Below, one piece after another: positions 35,326 through 48,127 of a DNA stretch of 64,000 bases. Below the pieces are notes generated by a model. It searched no databases. It was not told the DNA's origin and saw nothing but the letters and a program-made list of their open reading frames with translations. How positions within the stretch are numbered: the first letter of the stretch is position 1; the number at the start of each line of letters is the position of its first letter. The DNA comes from Sepiola atlantica (lineage: Eukaryota > Mollusca > Cephalopoda > Sepiida > Sepiolidae): NCBI GenBank assembly GCA_963556195.1, contig OY744519.1:38477301-38541300 (forward strand), written 5' to 3'. Both the position numbers and the translations under genes were made by a program.

Positions 35326-36180
35326 TTTCTTCGGGGACTAAGAATCGTTGAAGTCTGCAGTTAAAAAAATGGAATGACGACAAGTAGTGACCAATCATTT
35401 TCTTGTCTTTTTATAGAGGATATAATTATGTTTTTCAATTTATATTTGTTCAATTTCATTGTTATATTTCATCGCTCATCAAAGCAGAAAACAATCGCTT
35501 TGCTGTTAGCTTTTTGCGGAACTGTACACTGTCGCTATTATAAAATAAAAGTCAAACAGAAGTTGTCAATTAATATTGAATTTCGACGGTGCATTCGGAT
35601 GACTGTCGTATTCTGTAACTTGATATAAAACAGGCTCGATTGCCACTTCGTTTACAAAGCAGGTGCATTGTCAAACAAACAGACAGACAAACGAGGGTCT
35701 ACTGGAATATCGTAAGCAGGGAATTGAGCAGCGAGATATCTGTTCACATTGCATTTAAATTTCTAAAAAAACCTCCCTCCTCCAGTGGCTCGGTGCCATT
35801 ACGTATGAGTTCAGTAGCACAGGCTATACATTAGAGTTTTCCTTCTCCTAGATGGATGACCATGACAAGATATGCGGTTCTATTAAACCGTGAAGGGGGT
35901 AATCCAGCGCTCAAATACTGTGCCAGATATGTATGCGCCCTCGCTGAGATGTATAAGATGTATACGTGTTTACTTACCATAGGTGTTGATGTCTCTTTCC
36001 AAAATTGTAAAATTAAAAATGAATACAGGGTTATCTCTACTAATATATATAAAATGGAATACATTAAAAGCATTCGTAGAATAGCAATTTGTTTTTATTA
36101 ATGCATTCATTTTTAAAACTATACTCTTATTTTCTGGGAAGAAACTAATGGTCCACAGATACACACGGCTTAGTATTTTT
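35326..36180. other. Spacer, no gene seen
   Basis: Frames at 35374-35628, 35640-35834 (plus) and 35831-36073 (minus) have no recognised domain and overlap one another. Confidence 0.45.
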
Positions 36181-36184
36181 TCTA

Positions 36185-36840
36185 AGACTTATAGCGAGAG
36201 TTATGAATCAGTAATCTCTTCCATTTAACCGTATATTTATAGATAAGGGAAGAAAATACACAGGAGGTAAACATTAGTTTTTAACAAAAATGATAACAAG
36301 CAGTAATGAAAAATACTATTTGGCGAGTAAAGCTAATACAAAACAAAATAAACGAACACCTGGCCTTATAGTGGTTGGGCTCAGACCCATTCACCTGTAC
36401 CGAAGGCTCGGCAAGTTATAGCCTACACATTTTCCAGTGCATCCATAAAATCGTTTTATTTATAGAAGAGGAAATACAAGATTGGCGGGGTGGCATTGAG
36501 TTGAGGGAGAATATTTTTTTCTGTAAGACTTTATAGATAGACTTCTGTTTTTTAAATAACTTTTTTCTAGCAATGTTAGAATAATTTAAGCATCGAATAC
36601 AGACCCACATGTAAAAAGTTGTTAACAGAATGGGCTAAAATACGGTAAGAAAAATATAGAAAGATATTTGTGAAGTAACGAAAATACAACAGAGAATGGA
36701 ATAATACTTAGCTATGAAGTGGTGAGGAGCTGACCTCATTCACACGCAATGTACGCTCGGCCAGTTATTACTTAATAATCTTTTCAGGGTTTCCATAGAA
36801 GCGTCTCATTTATAGATGAAGGAAGAACAGACTGATGGAT
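36185..36840. repeat. Diverged tandem repeats, unit about 350 bp
   Basis: Blocks near 36360-36490 and 36710-36840 align: 'GGTnGnGCTnACCtCATTCAC' / 'GGCTCAGACCCATTCAC', then 'GCTCGGcnAGTTAT', a TTTTCCAG/TTTTCAGGG motif, 'CCATA.AA.CG', 'TTTATAGA.GA.GGAA'. A further 'TTTATAGATAAGGGAAGAA' is at 36235. Strongly decayed. Confidence 0.6.
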
Positions 36841-38450
36841 CTGCATGTATGCGAAAGGATCTTGTTTGTTTCCTCTTCTAAGACTTATTGAGGGGCGTCG
36901 TTCTATTAACAACTATTTGCTCATAGTCTCATGTTACTATCGGGAACACAGGGGTGCAGTTCCTCAGTTACGTATGTGCTTGTTGTACGTCTACTCTAAA
37001 TTAGTAACCGGGGGTATATATGTTTGTTGTCTTTTTAGTCTTGTTTGGTAGAAAGCCGCGAAGAAATGATCACCCTTGTCTGCCCTGTGCGAGACTTTAC
37101 AATGATACTTTTCAAGACATTTTACTCATTTCAGTATTCCACGATTGTTTACCTTGGTAGTGCGGATGATTCACTAATCAGCCTCTCTGTATTTTTTGGT
37201 GTTGTATTTACAGTGTTTTCACATGTTCGTTAAAACAATCTTCAATATTTACCAGTCCTTTTCACATTCTTAGCAATTTACATATTATCGGGCAGTGTCA
37301 TCATTCAAGTGACGGGTGTTGCCCCTAGTTATGAGGTTTCTCCTTCTTGATCCACGCTCCGATGTTTTGTTTATCCAATTGAGTCGCAATCATTTACTGT
37401 TTTGTCACGTTCCCATGTGTATTGTAATTAATAAATAAAATATTATCACATCATTATTTGAAACGAAACATTTTTTTCTGCCGATGTGGAAAACATAAGA
37501 ATCACCTATCTACCCTAACCCTACCTATCCACTCACTTATTTCCACATGAATACAGCACAGGGTGCTCGTACCCAATTATTTCCCTTTGCTAGACCCTAG
37601 CTGGTGCTGATATCGGTACTATAAAGGATGAAGCTCAAAGAGATTATCTCTCTGTTCTCTTCATCGTCTCGAGAGAAACATGCGCGCGTAACGCACGCAC
37701 ACAATCCAAAGTATTTCAGATTGATTCTCTAAACTTCACAGACAGCCGTACGGATTCCTTCTTGATTCCCTGAATCTAGCTATGCATTTTTCCTGACATA
37801 ATCCAACTAAGAGCTTACGCATTGCGGTGTGCAGTAAATAAATGTTATTTAAAATGTATCGCTTTACTTTTGTTCCTTTGTTTAATGTATTTTCTTGTAG
37901 GGCAGCACATAAGGGAAGGGAGGTGGCAAGCATGCACGAATTCATTTAGTTTTTATCCGACAGTAGATAAGTTAGAGTAATCGAAACAAGAGTAAAATCC
38001 AGTATTCAAACACATAACAAATTAATGGTGGAACTTCACAAACATAAGTTTGAATAATTAATATATGTTATTTTCCTAGAATATTTTGGTTATCATCTGC
38101 TTGAATTTCGTCCACATGACCGTTGTTACTTTAACAAGAGATTGTTTTAATAAATTATTACAATGTCGTATGTATTTACAATGTTATTGTATTGTCTTGC
38201 TCTCCCTATCAAAAAGACACACAGCTTTAATGTAATAAATATTTATGTCGAACTCATAGTTAATTTTCATGGGTGATCAGCCAAATAACAACTTATGTTT
38301 CAGCTTTGTGAGCTTAACACAACATGACTGCAGACGACACTTTAAGAACCGTTAACTTTTTGGTAACCCTTTTATCTTTAGTTATATGTTTTGAATAATA
38401 AAATGTTGTTTGCAAAACCAGAAAAAACTAACAAATTAAAAGCAAAATGC
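36841..38450. other. Spacer, no gene seen
   Basis: No supported gene or named repeat. Open frames here are short and without domains. Confidence 0.5.
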
Positions 38451-38467
38451 AAACGTTACATCTCTCC

Positions 38468-38648
38468 GCTTCTATATCTCTCTATCTATTGATCTATCTA
38501 TCTGTAAATCTATCTATATATCTATCTATCTATCTATCTATCTTTGGATCTGTATATTCATCTATCTATATATCTATCTATCTATTTTTCTATCAATCTA
38601 GCTTTTTTATCTGTATATTTATATATCTATCTATATATCTATCTATGT
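38468..38648. repeat. (TCTA)n tetranucleotide repeat
   Basis: Imperfect TCTA/TATC array with TCTT, TCTG and TTTC variants. It produces the Ser-Ile-Tyr-Leu-rich frames on the plus strand. Confidence 0.9.
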
Positions 38649-39056
38649 GTGTGTTTTTATCACTTTTTCTTTCCAAACAGTTTGACAATTTTCACAGAAT
38701 CACATATAATTGTTTTATTTCGTCCTTTGTTTGTTATTTTATGAATGTATATATTAAACAGGCGTTTAAAATAATGACTTCACCGCCTCAAAACATGCTT
38801 TTTTAAATTATTTCAGTTTAATACTTTGGAATACCTTGGACTGACATTGGATGTTAAAGTAAAAAAAGTAAGAATGTAATCATAATTGTCACTCATTAGT
38901 TTACGAACGCTCATATTTACCTTTTGTTTATTTTGTTAATGCATTTTTATTTTTATTACCTTTGTTGCTTAAGGAAACATGTGAATATTGAAGTGGAATT
39001 ACCGTTAAAACAAATTACAAGTAGAACGCATATTGTATTGAAGAAATAAAAAAAGT
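38649..39056. other. AT-rich spacer, no gene seen
   Basis: Nothing recognised. Confidence 0.5.
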
Positions 39057-39297
39057 ACGAAAATAAAATCTGACGTGCATGAAGTATATCGCTAGTAATA
39101 TGAGTCACTCAAAACGAAAATAAAATCTGACGTGCATAAAGTATATCGCTAGTAATATGAGTCACTCAAAACGAAAATAAAATCTGACGTGCATGAAGTA
39201 TATCGCTAGTAATATGAGTCACTCAAAACGAAAATAAAATCTGACGTGCATGAAGTATATCGCTAGTAATATGAGTCACTCAAAACGAAAATAAAAT
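39057..39297. repeat. 57-bp minisatellite, 4.2 near-identical copies
   Basis: Unit starts ACGAAAATAAAATCTGACGT and repeats exactly every 57 bp (the C of TCTGACG is at 39070, 39127, 39184, 39241), ending in a partial fifth unit. I see one substitution among the four full copies (GCATAAAG in copy 2). Each unit contains TGAGTCA, the consensus AP-1 site, and TGACGTGC. Near-identity contrasts with the decay of other tandem repeats here, so this array is recent or homogenised. Confidence 0.97.
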
Positions 39298-39814
39298 AAA
39301 ACCAACATCATTTTAGAGACTTTTAGTAGGTGCATCTATGTGTAGGCCCGTGAGAAGTCGTAACACTATTTTTATTATGTGTATTGCTAAAAATTATGAT
39401 CAATCGTATATTGAGAAGCTGTGGTGTTCTTTAATATGATATTGTTCCTCTCATCGCACACGTGAAATAAATTCACAGACAAATCATTATTTCCATTTTA
39501 TAAACATCAAACAAGCGAATTGCCTTTACTTATCAGTTTATCAATTATTTATGTAATGATTGATAGTTTGTATAATTTAGATTATTATTCTGACTACGTT
39601 TTATTATCTTGAATTGTATTCTTACGGCGTTTTGACGGATGAAAAATCTGCACTACTTTTCTGGCTTACGAATTAGTTTAGACTTCCATCCGATCATAGC
39701 TGATGAGACGAGAGCAATCTATCCCCGTGGAGTGAATAAAATATACTGTTCGAAATGCCATACATATTCCTGAGTTTCACATAAGGATTTAAGAATACGA
39801 CAATAGACAGCTGA

Positions 39815-39912
39815 AGAAGGTCGGAGATTACATCAGCCGAAAGCTTGTAAAAATGACATCCAAAATTAGAAAAATCCTCCGAATGATGCAAATAATACAA
39901 ACAGTGCTCCAT
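39815..39912 (+). repeat. Dispersed repeat fragment, shared with 63665-63760
   Basis: GGTCGGAGATTACATCAGCC then GAAAGCTTGT, followed by AGAAAAATCCTCCGAATGATGC and AAATAATACAA, matches the segment at 63665-63760 (GGTCGGCGATTTCATCGGTC, GAAATGTTGT, AATAATCTAAATAATACAA). The 5' part has CUGAAGA (39812) and GAAA around a stem-like GGU...GCC, as in a decayed hammerhead, but stem III and the cleavage site are not convincing. Confidence 0.55.
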
Positions 39913-40730
39913 CAGTTAAAAAAATTATATATTTATACACGGACGGAAACATGTTCATCTATTTCTTTTTATTACTATTAAGGTAACCACATAGCAATGC
40001 CAAGAGTCAGTCTAGAATATGGGTTAATGAGGGTAGCAGCGAAGAGATGAGAAACACTATGAGCGTACTGGCAGTGATTAAATGTATGAACTGCGTGTGA
40101 TTACTTACAGAGCTTTTTATGACACGATTCTGTTAACATTGGATTTGGAACACCAGCTCCTTCCAAAAGTAGGCAGCAGACTAGAGGTAATACAAATAGC
40201 CAATACAGAGGGCTACTTTGTCGCTTTTACACGAGTAGCTAATTTCTAGGAAGATGTGCTCCCTTTGAACCCTGTGCAAGGATCCAGACTGTAAGTCAGG
40301 AGTAAAGTGAAAGCCGATCTGTTAATCATAGCTGCATTATCTAATTGTAATATTGATTAAATACTACTTGTACACATCGATCGGTAATAACATTTCCATA
40401 AAATATGTTAATTCCACTTGAAATAATTAACTGTGTCATTATTGCTACTATACAGGTTTACTAAAAGAATTAACGCGGGAAATTAATTTCCTGAACAGAA
40501 TAGTTTTTCACCAGTTCAGTGCTATTTTACGAAGATTAAAATCAAAAGAACAGAAAACTAAACCATGATTCTCATGTTTATCAACATCTATTTCATGATT
40601 TTGATTTTTTTTTTAAATGTCTTACATTCAAAACTTTAGCTTTGGGATGTAAAGAAAAACATGAAATTCACGGAATCTTCTTAAATTAGTGTTAAATAAC
40701 TATGGAGCTAATGCAATTCTAATCTCATAT
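39913..40730. other. Spacer, no gene called
   Basis: A 57-codon plus-strand frame from 40083 (MYELRVITYRAFYDTILLTL...) is open and less AT-biased than its surroundings. No domain is recognised and no splice signals are evident. Otherwise AT-rich. Confidence 0.4.
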
Positions 40731-40734
40731 ATTT

Positions 40735-41140
40735 GAATTTTCAAATGGAGGGGTGTGCCTATATCATATCCGTGAACATCTATTTAAAATACTTCAATGA
40801 AGCTGACATCTAGGAAATAGAACTTTATTTATATTCAATACCTATTGTTAAAATTTCACTAAAAGTATAGGTATCGGAATTATTTTCAAGGGCTGCCACC
40901 TACGTTTACCCCCTTTTGATGAGACTAGATTATATTTTAATTTTAAAATTGAAGGTTGTACCCATATTATTCGCGTTTAAAACAATTTAAAATACTCGAA
41001 TCAAAGTGCAATTCAGAAAATATTAATTAATTTATATCTAATACCTATTGGAACATTTTTAGTCAAATTAGAGGTATCGAATATTCATGAAGGGCAACCA
41101 CCCACGTGTGTACCCTTTTGTTGAGACTAAATTAAACAAA
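40735..41140. repeat. Tandem dimer, unit about 210 bp
   Basis: Two units (about 40735-40930 and 40955-41135) share 'TTTAAAATACT..AAT.AA', 'TTTATAT.TAATACCTATTG', 'AGGTATCGnA', 'AAGGGCnnCCACCnACGTnT.TACCC.CTTTTG.TGAGACTA'. Diverged but colinear. Confidence 0.8.
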
Positions 41141-41339
41141 ATATAGACGACATTGCAGCTCCCTACGCCTAGTAGATGTGCCTTAAACTTCATATAAAAA
41201 CAGTATTTTAGTTTAGTAGTGGATACGGCAATACTAATTTACTAACTTTATAAAAATGTAGATATTGTTCTTAATATAATAAATTATGTCATGTATTAAA
41301 GGAATAATTGTAAAGTGTATAGAATAGTCAATTCACAAT

Positions 41340-41690
41340 TTATATTAATCGTTGTCTGGGGATACCAGATCAGGCTGCCCTGTGGCTCCCTGAGACGAAA
41401 TTCACCTACATTGACGTTTTTTTTTTTTTTTTGTAAAACTTAATTATGTTCTACAAAACCAAAAACAAAAACAACAGCCCCTCTCCCTTTCTCTTTCACC
41501 TTTTTTATTTTTATTTTTCCTACCCTATACCCGGTCCTGGATATGACCTTAAACTACATCCGATGGTGAGATCCGGCTTACGGACTTTGGGGAATGTGGA
41601 GCCTCCTCTTAATTACCATTGCTCCCAGGTCCACCCTGACCCGGAGTGGTAGTACCTGTTAGGGTCCCAACTATGGGTTAAATAGAAACA
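41340..41690. other. GC-richer unidentified segment with T-run
   Basis: Contains CTGGGGATACCAGATCAGGC, a T15 run at about 41417, a pyrimidine-rich part, and CCCAGGTCCACCCTGACCCG near the end. Composition differs from the surrounding AT-rich DNA and looks like a dispersed repeat or SINE body. No family recognised and no pol III boxes identified. Confidence 0.35.
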
Positions 41691-41730
41691 GATATTAAAA
41701 GGGGAAAGAAACAAAAAAAGAAGAAAACAA

Positions 41731-42045
41731 GACCAGATTCGGCATTAAATAACCCAAAAAGGGTTGATATGCCGTAAAACAAAACTACCAAACCAAAAAC
41801 CCTGATTAAACATTTGAAGATATAAAGAACTTGAAGCATAAAACCATTCACTATAATGACCAGATTCGGCATTAAATAAACCAAAAAGGGTTGATATGCC
41901 GTAAAACAAAACTACCAAACCAAAAACCATGATTAAACATTTGAAGATATAAAGAACTTGAAGCATAAAAACTTTCACTATAATGACCAGATTCGGCATT
42001 AAATAACCCAAAAAGGGTTGATATACCGTAAAACAAAACTACCAA
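41731..42045. repeat. 127-bp tandem repeat, about 2.5 copies
   Basis: GACCAGATTCGGCATTAAAT recurs at 41731, 41858 and 41985 (exact 127-bp spacing). Units are almost identical, with ACCCTGATT/ACCATGATT and CCATTCACT/CTTTCACT differences. Since 127 is not a multiple of three, the same peptide shows up in three minus-strand frames. None of them is a gene. Confidence 0.97.
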
Positions 42046-43740
42046 ACTACCAATTAATCGTTGTAGTTTAAGATACCAATCAATAATCATATTTTTACAA
42101 TGTAGGCTCGAAAATATTTTTCTTTTTAGATGCGATATCCGTGTGATAGTTGCATTTACTGATAATACGTTAAAATATTAGGTGAGTACAACCGCTAGTA
42201 TACAAATTGGTTAGTTGAAAATGATAGGAACACACATTTCAGTCGGAATCTACTTGTTGAGTTTGACGTTAGACGTGCTGGGTGTGTGGGGATTTATAGA
42301 AAATAATTTAAAATCGCATGGGTCAATGATATAGTGGTTGAGACAAGTCGGAAGTTTATTAAGAGCACTACACGTGTGGCATGTTATTTTCGATGTTAAG
42401 ATATGATCAAAAAGTCAATTTCGAGTTATATTTCAGTAGTATACTTGTTAGTGATTTTGAAAGAAATGCAAGGCGAATAAATCTACTCTTTTTTCAAGTT
42501 TTTTTGTCTTGACATCACCCTTTTTCGAGGTGTGAGTAGACTTACCAGCAGGCGGCATTCACTGAGTGTGCACATAACCATAAAACCGATGCACACAAGA
42601 ACAAGGTGCAAACAGGATATGATTATGAACTTTCATTAATGTATGTAACAAGAGTTGAAAGCAAAATAAGAATCCATAGTATATTTTTATGTAAATTGTG
42701 TGGTTTAGGATAGCATCATTTTGAATAACTCTTGAAAAGGCGCAGGTAAAAAAATGAGGATGTCATCTACTTCTATTTGGTGTTCATTAAATGCAAATTA
42801 CCAAGGTTTGTCTTATTTAAGTTAAAATAATGTCGTAATCTGAGTCTCATATAAACATTAAACACGCGTTTTCTTTAAAATATATTTCATCTAATCTGAA
42901 AAGTCTGTTATCTACTTATAATATAATGAGACGTGCTCTGTCACGATGCCAGGATGTCATGATTTATGTCTTTCCGTCGCCGAAGATTTTTGTAAACGTA
43001 GCAATTATATTTGGGAAATTCTTAAGTAATTATTTTAGATGATAAATAAATAAACAACAAACAAATTTGACACGGAGACAAGAATTCAAACACCAACCCT
43101 GATGTATACCTATGTTCCTCAGACTAATATTACTGATATAATATTCTTGCAGGTTGTATATATAAACATACGAATTGGCCCAATTTTAAATTTACATGAT
43201 TCATTTGTTTTAACATGCTAATAAATTACAATCCGGAAATACACACTTTAACTGGTATTGTCAAATGTCTATATGTATTTAGAATATTTTCCTCTAAAGT
43301 AATATTAATAAACATGATTAATACAATAAATTAAACACATTTAATTCAGAAACTAGCGTGTTATTAAAGCATACTCGGAATGTACTAATTTGTAAAACTG
43401 ACGACTTATTCGATCGGAAATTACGTCATTTTTAGAAGGAAGACAGGAGTGGGCATCATCAGTCTTTATTTTTATTTCGGTTTACGGGCAAACATAATTT
43501 ATTTTTGATATTGCAATTTTTGATGAAAGCGCTCACTAAAAATTGTTTTTTTATGAATTCACTTTTTAACGGATTTAACTTTTTATTGAAACGCTCTTAT
43601 ATTTGGGTCACGTTGCACATTCGAAATGTAAACATCTTGCCGTTGGTACTTTTCGGGAAATAAACAGGTCCAGTTGGAACATTCATTAAAAACAACAAAT
43701 TAGTCACAATTACATTTAAAAAACAACAACAATAGCAAAT
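42046..43740. other. AT-rich spacer, no gene seen
   Basis: 1.7 kb with no supported gene, RNA or named repeat. Confidence 0.5.
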
Positions 43741-43744
43741 TAAA

Positions 43745-44335
43745 TCGTATACGTGTAACCTTGAAATGCAAAGTCGATCAGTAAAATATAGTCACCATCT
43801 TTATGAACATTCACAAACAGGCTAGCTAAGAACAATTTCATATTTTTTAGTTTAAAAATGGTACAAATACACCATTTCACTCTAGATAATTTACGTGGCT
43901 GAGATATGAAATAACCTATAAATATTTCCCCAGTCGAGAAGGATGTCTTTCCTTTTGACCAAGGACAGGACTGATACGTTGATCCCAGTCTGAAAGACAT
44001 ACATTCCAATAATTGTTATGTATTCAACTATAGCAAACTTCACTGTATGCGTGTAACGTCGAAATGAAAAGTCGATCAGAAAAATATAGTCGTCATCTTT
44101 ATCAAACATTCAGTAAGATCTAGCTAAGAACGAATAATGACTCAAGTTTATAATTTTTTAGCTTAAAATTACAAATAAACCATTTCACTCTAAATTATTT
44201 ACGGGACTGATATATGAATTAACCACTAAATATTGCCCCAGTCGATAAGCATCTCTCTCTTTTGACCAAGGACATGACTGATACGTTTATAATAGTCTGA
44301 AAGGAAGGAATTCCAATAATTGTTAGGTATTATTA
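43745..44335. repeat. Tandem dimer, unit about 297 bp
   Basis: Unit 1 (43748-44022) and unit 2 (44048-44331) share GTGTAACnTnGAAATG, AAGTCGATCAG, AAATATAGTC, CTAGCTAAGAAC, ACCATTTCACTCTA, CCCCAGTCGA, CTTTTGACCAAGGACA, ACTGATACGTT and ATTCCAATAATTGTTA in order. The minus-strand frames at 43740-44009 and 43891-44109 run within the two units and show related peptides, so they are repeat-derived. Confidence 0.9.
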
Positions 44336-46166
44336 GAGCGCTGCACTTTATGTAAACGTCTCCTCCAAGAAAATGAGATTTCATATTTCTTAGTCGATTA
44401 CATGCATGTAAACAGCCTGAAAAAGTTAGCGATGAAAGTAAAGAAAATAAACAAACATGTTTAACTTTTAGAGTGTAGATAACTTTCCTCTAGAAATTTA
44501 ACGTAAAATAATCACCAACTTATGGATCAGATAACGTTTTAAAGGACATTTATAATTTATTTTTTAAATCTTGGCGATTCTCTCAATTTTGTGTTTATTT
44601 AGTGGGAACTTATGTTTTTTTTCTCTGATAAAATACATAAAAACATGTTATAAACAAAAACAAAATTATTTTTCAGTGTTTTTCTTATGGACACATATCA
44701 TGAATGAATAGTGGCTATGCTCTTATCCCCCACCCCCACGTTCCGCCAGCAAAAAACTGTACTCCTCCCCTGAATGACATGATTTTGCCCATCTATTTAA
44801 TTTGCAGGTTCCCGCATAGCAAAATCATCCCTCACATAAGTGAGCAACGTTCTACGATCGATGCCTTTTAATTTGTCATTGGTCAAACCTTGATCAATGA
44901 GCGGGTATGTACTTATCTCCTTAAGAAATTGGTATATGTCTTTAAAAACGCTACCTAGTCTGGAAGGGGGTGATCATTACCACCCGGTAATCCGGAAGTG
45001 CGTAATGATTTTTCTTTAAATTTATATGCGAAAGTTACCTACTAATTAAAGACTAAACTATTGTTCGTTTTTGTTTAGTTTTATTTTAGTGCTAATTATT
45101 CAGTCTATTTACATGTAATTGCCGCAAATGTAACATGAGCGAAGCCTGGCAAAAAGAAAGTTGGATCCCCCTACCGACTTCACACACCTGCCAGAATTGT
45201 ATATCTCTGAAAAGCCATCATTCACCTAGGCATGGAGTATTGATACCACATCTGACCTGCTGCATAAACCACTATATATATAATGGCCGCTTTTTTCTGT
45301 GGTTGTGTGTGTCTGCTGTCTGTCCGTCAGTCAGAATTTTTTTCGACGAATATCTTAAATTCATGTAAACATTGAAAATATTAATTTAATAGTAAATAAT
45401 AAATCCCCAACGAATAAATCGTACACCATGACCAGAAATGTACACATAAATCTGGAGATACTCAGTCTGACTTTCTACCAACTGACCTATTTGCACCTTC
45501 TTATGAATGCATCATAAAACACTCCCTTCAAATATATAGACTAGGCGAAACGTCATGAATTAATGAGTTACGTCATGTTTCAAAACATGAACTCAAACAT
45601 AAGCGATGATAAAACAATGAATAAATGGGTAAACATCATCAATAGCGTTGGAAATTATTTTAATAGTCCCAAACAATTTATTCAGTCGAGAAATAGGTCG
45701 GTTTAAGAAAAACAATAACTCGTGTTACAATACCTACAACTAGATGTTGTTCCTGACAGTGAGAAATACGTGAAGCATTTAAGTTGCCAATTTAAAAGTA
45801 TTTAGGTTCATGTGAGCCCCCAAACATAATTAGCAGCTAACAATTCCTATTCTAGTCACTTAAAGTTATTAAGGAGAAATAGATATCGGCATAATTCTCA
45901 AACCACATATGTTTACTTATAGCCACGTTTTAGTTTAAATAAACAATAACAAAATAGATATTTGAAACATTGGTCGTGAAAAGCTGAAATGATGAATAGA
46001 CCGCGAAATATTGTTACTATAAATATAAACCAGTCCAGAACAAAACTAGCCAATGATGAAGCCTTACTTTAAATTAGAAACACATCGTTTTTCGGTAATG
46101 GCCAAACAATGTCGAAATGAATTCACTTGACATAATTAACGTGACTAAAATAGCAATTTAGACAGA

Positions 46167-46170
<4 letters not shown>
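44336..46170. other. AT-rich spacer, no gene seen
   Basis: No supported gene. The 77-codon plus-strand frame 45135-45368 has no recognised domain. Confidence 0.5.

Positions 46171-46203
<33 letters not shown>
46171..46203. repeat. (TA)n microsatellite
   Basis: About 16 TA units. Confidence 0.95.
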
Positions 46204-46205
<2 letters not shown>

Positions 46206-46890
46206 CATATGCTGTTTGTGGATGATAACTGTTTCATAAATGCTACAATGATCATACTTCTCCACTAGGTCTGGTCTTCTGCATGTTCCTGAAAATCGCT
46301 AGTGTTTATATTCCTCCGTTTAAAGTTTTTTTTTCAAGGTATTTGAACTTTAGTCTTAGCTTTCGTTCATTTCTTCTTTTATTTCGGTGTTTACATTAAC
46401 CTACATAGATAGATACATTGATTTATTGATTCGTACATCGGTCACCAGACAGAAATTAACCTAAAAACACGTGGATAAAAAAGTCGAGAATAGTCTTCGA
46501 GTCAATAACTAGTTGAACACGAATGTTACATCGTGATGTTAATTGGTGCATATATGCATGCAACTAGAGAGGGAATGAAAGTCAGAGAGAGATGAGTAAA
46601 TGGAGAAAAAAGTCACCTTTGCATGCTTTGAAAAATGAATATGCATTTTTTTTTATTTTGGAATCTTCTAGAAATAGAAAGAAAAAGAAAATAGGCCGTG
46701 TTTGATTTTATTTAATGACATTTTATTTTTCATCAGATTAATGTATACATGCACTTTTTTAAACATTTTTTTAAATTCGAAAACACATATTTCACTTCGG
46801 AGATAAACCGTGGAATATAAAATAAAAATGGAAAATCAGCTATACATACTAGCACGCACATGGTGAGCACCGGACAATATCTGATTAGCC
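46204..46890. other. AT-rich spacer, no gene seen
   Basis: Nothing recognised. Confidence 0.5.
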
Positions 46891-46899
46891 CTAAGAACC

Positions 46900-47800
46900 C
46901 AAAACATTATGATTGTACATCAACGCAACAAAGAAAGAGCCAGTAAAACAACATCCATTATAAAAGTGGCCTAACATATTTGGAAAAGAACTGTCTGTAA
47001 AATGAAACAGTAAAACCAAAAATGTCTACCACGACAATAGCACAAAAGAGCCACCATAAATACCTCCCATTGCAGAAATTGAAAGTAAATGGTCAAACCA
47101 ACAACGTGGTAAATATGTTCTTACTAAAACTAACCCAGCAATTTCTAGATAAAGCAGGCTTTGGGGGCTAGGTCAAAAGCTGATCGTTCCATTATGATCA
47201 GGAGAGCATGATAATTTCTGCCGAAGATGAACGTGTTATACCCACTGCTTTTAAGAAGGTGAGTGGTCGCAGCAACGATAACAAGTACAGATTATGTCAG
47301 AACTATGCAGAAAGTGTGACCTAACATCCAGTTGTAAGGTTTTGCTAGGGGACACCTAGTATGCATACGACACAAGTGTAGCATAAAGTCCTGGGAACAT
47401 ATACAAAAAGAGCGGTTGATAATAAGTCATACGTCATCAACTATTACTATGTAATTCCTACAGCTAAGTGATATGGGATGAGACGATTTAGATGCAACCA
47501 TAGTAAAAGTCAGTGTATTTAATGATGCTGGCTTAAATAGAGCTAATAAAGAGTATATAACAGAATAAAACAGTAAAATGCACGACATGAAAAGAAACAG
47601 GAATCTGACGAATATATCTACCATTCCAGTAATTATAAGTGCAACTGACCTCATAAAAAGAGAATTTTAAAACCTACCTAGCGAGTATACCCGGTAAACC
47701 AAGTGCAAGAAAGATTTAAACAAGTGTGATTTAAGGGGCGGGAAGAATCTAAACAAGATATCTGAGTCTCTGAAATAGCAGTCGAATGTCTACATCCGAT
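46900..47800 (+). pseudogene. C-terminal tail of an RTE-like LINE ORF2, decayed
   Basis: Across frames the plus strand reads WSNQQRGKYVLTKTNPAIS (about 47090), then MIISAEDERVIPTAFKKVSG (about 47210), NDNKYRLCQNYAESVT (about 47277), CKVLLGDT, and after several shifts NRNLTNISTIPVIISATDLI (about 47595). The order 'D-K-C-R-x-C ... H-x-x-S-x-C-x-x-L ... IPVxIxAxxxI' is the C-terminal zinc-binding tail and terminal block seen in many animal LINE ORF2s. Here the first Cys is Tyr (KYRLC). Many stops and frameshifts; the RT itself is not present. Probably a 5'-truncated insertion. Confidence 0.6.
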
Positions 47801-48041
47801 AGGATGACCCATCCCTTAAAAAATACGATAAAAAAATTAAAAGAAATATGCAAACACATCTATTTACGCCAATAAATATGTACGATGTTTATCACCTGGG
47901 TATTTCATGGATATTTGTGACATTATTTTTATTGGTTATTTCTTGTGTTTGCTTACTGGTATTTTGATTGTTTTATTTCCTGATTAAAATGCAGATAATT
48001 GCTCTATAAGTCGTTCTAAAATTTAGAGGTCGTATGTTTCG

Positions 48042-48043
<2 letters not shown>

Positions 48044-48100
<57 letters not shown>
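48044..48100. repeat. (TA)n microsatellite
   Basis: About 28 TA units inside unit 1 of the dimer; absent from unit 2. Confidence 0.95.
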
Positions 48101-48104
<4 letters not shown>

Positions 48105-48127
48105 TTTATACGTGCATAAAAGTAATT

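Noticed and set aside
37500..37530. Telomere-like CTAACCCTACC
   Set aside because: A single short match with no array.
39057..39297. CRISPR-like array
   Set aside because: Units are contiguous with no unique spacers, so it is a minisatellite; the window is eukaryotic.
41678..42090. Three overlapping minus-strand frames with shared peptides
   Set aside because: Explained by the 127-bp tandem repeat whose length is not a multiple of three.
43396..43430. CUGACGA...GAAA on the plus strand
   Set aside because: Stem II would have one pair, and no stem III or cleavage triplet fits.
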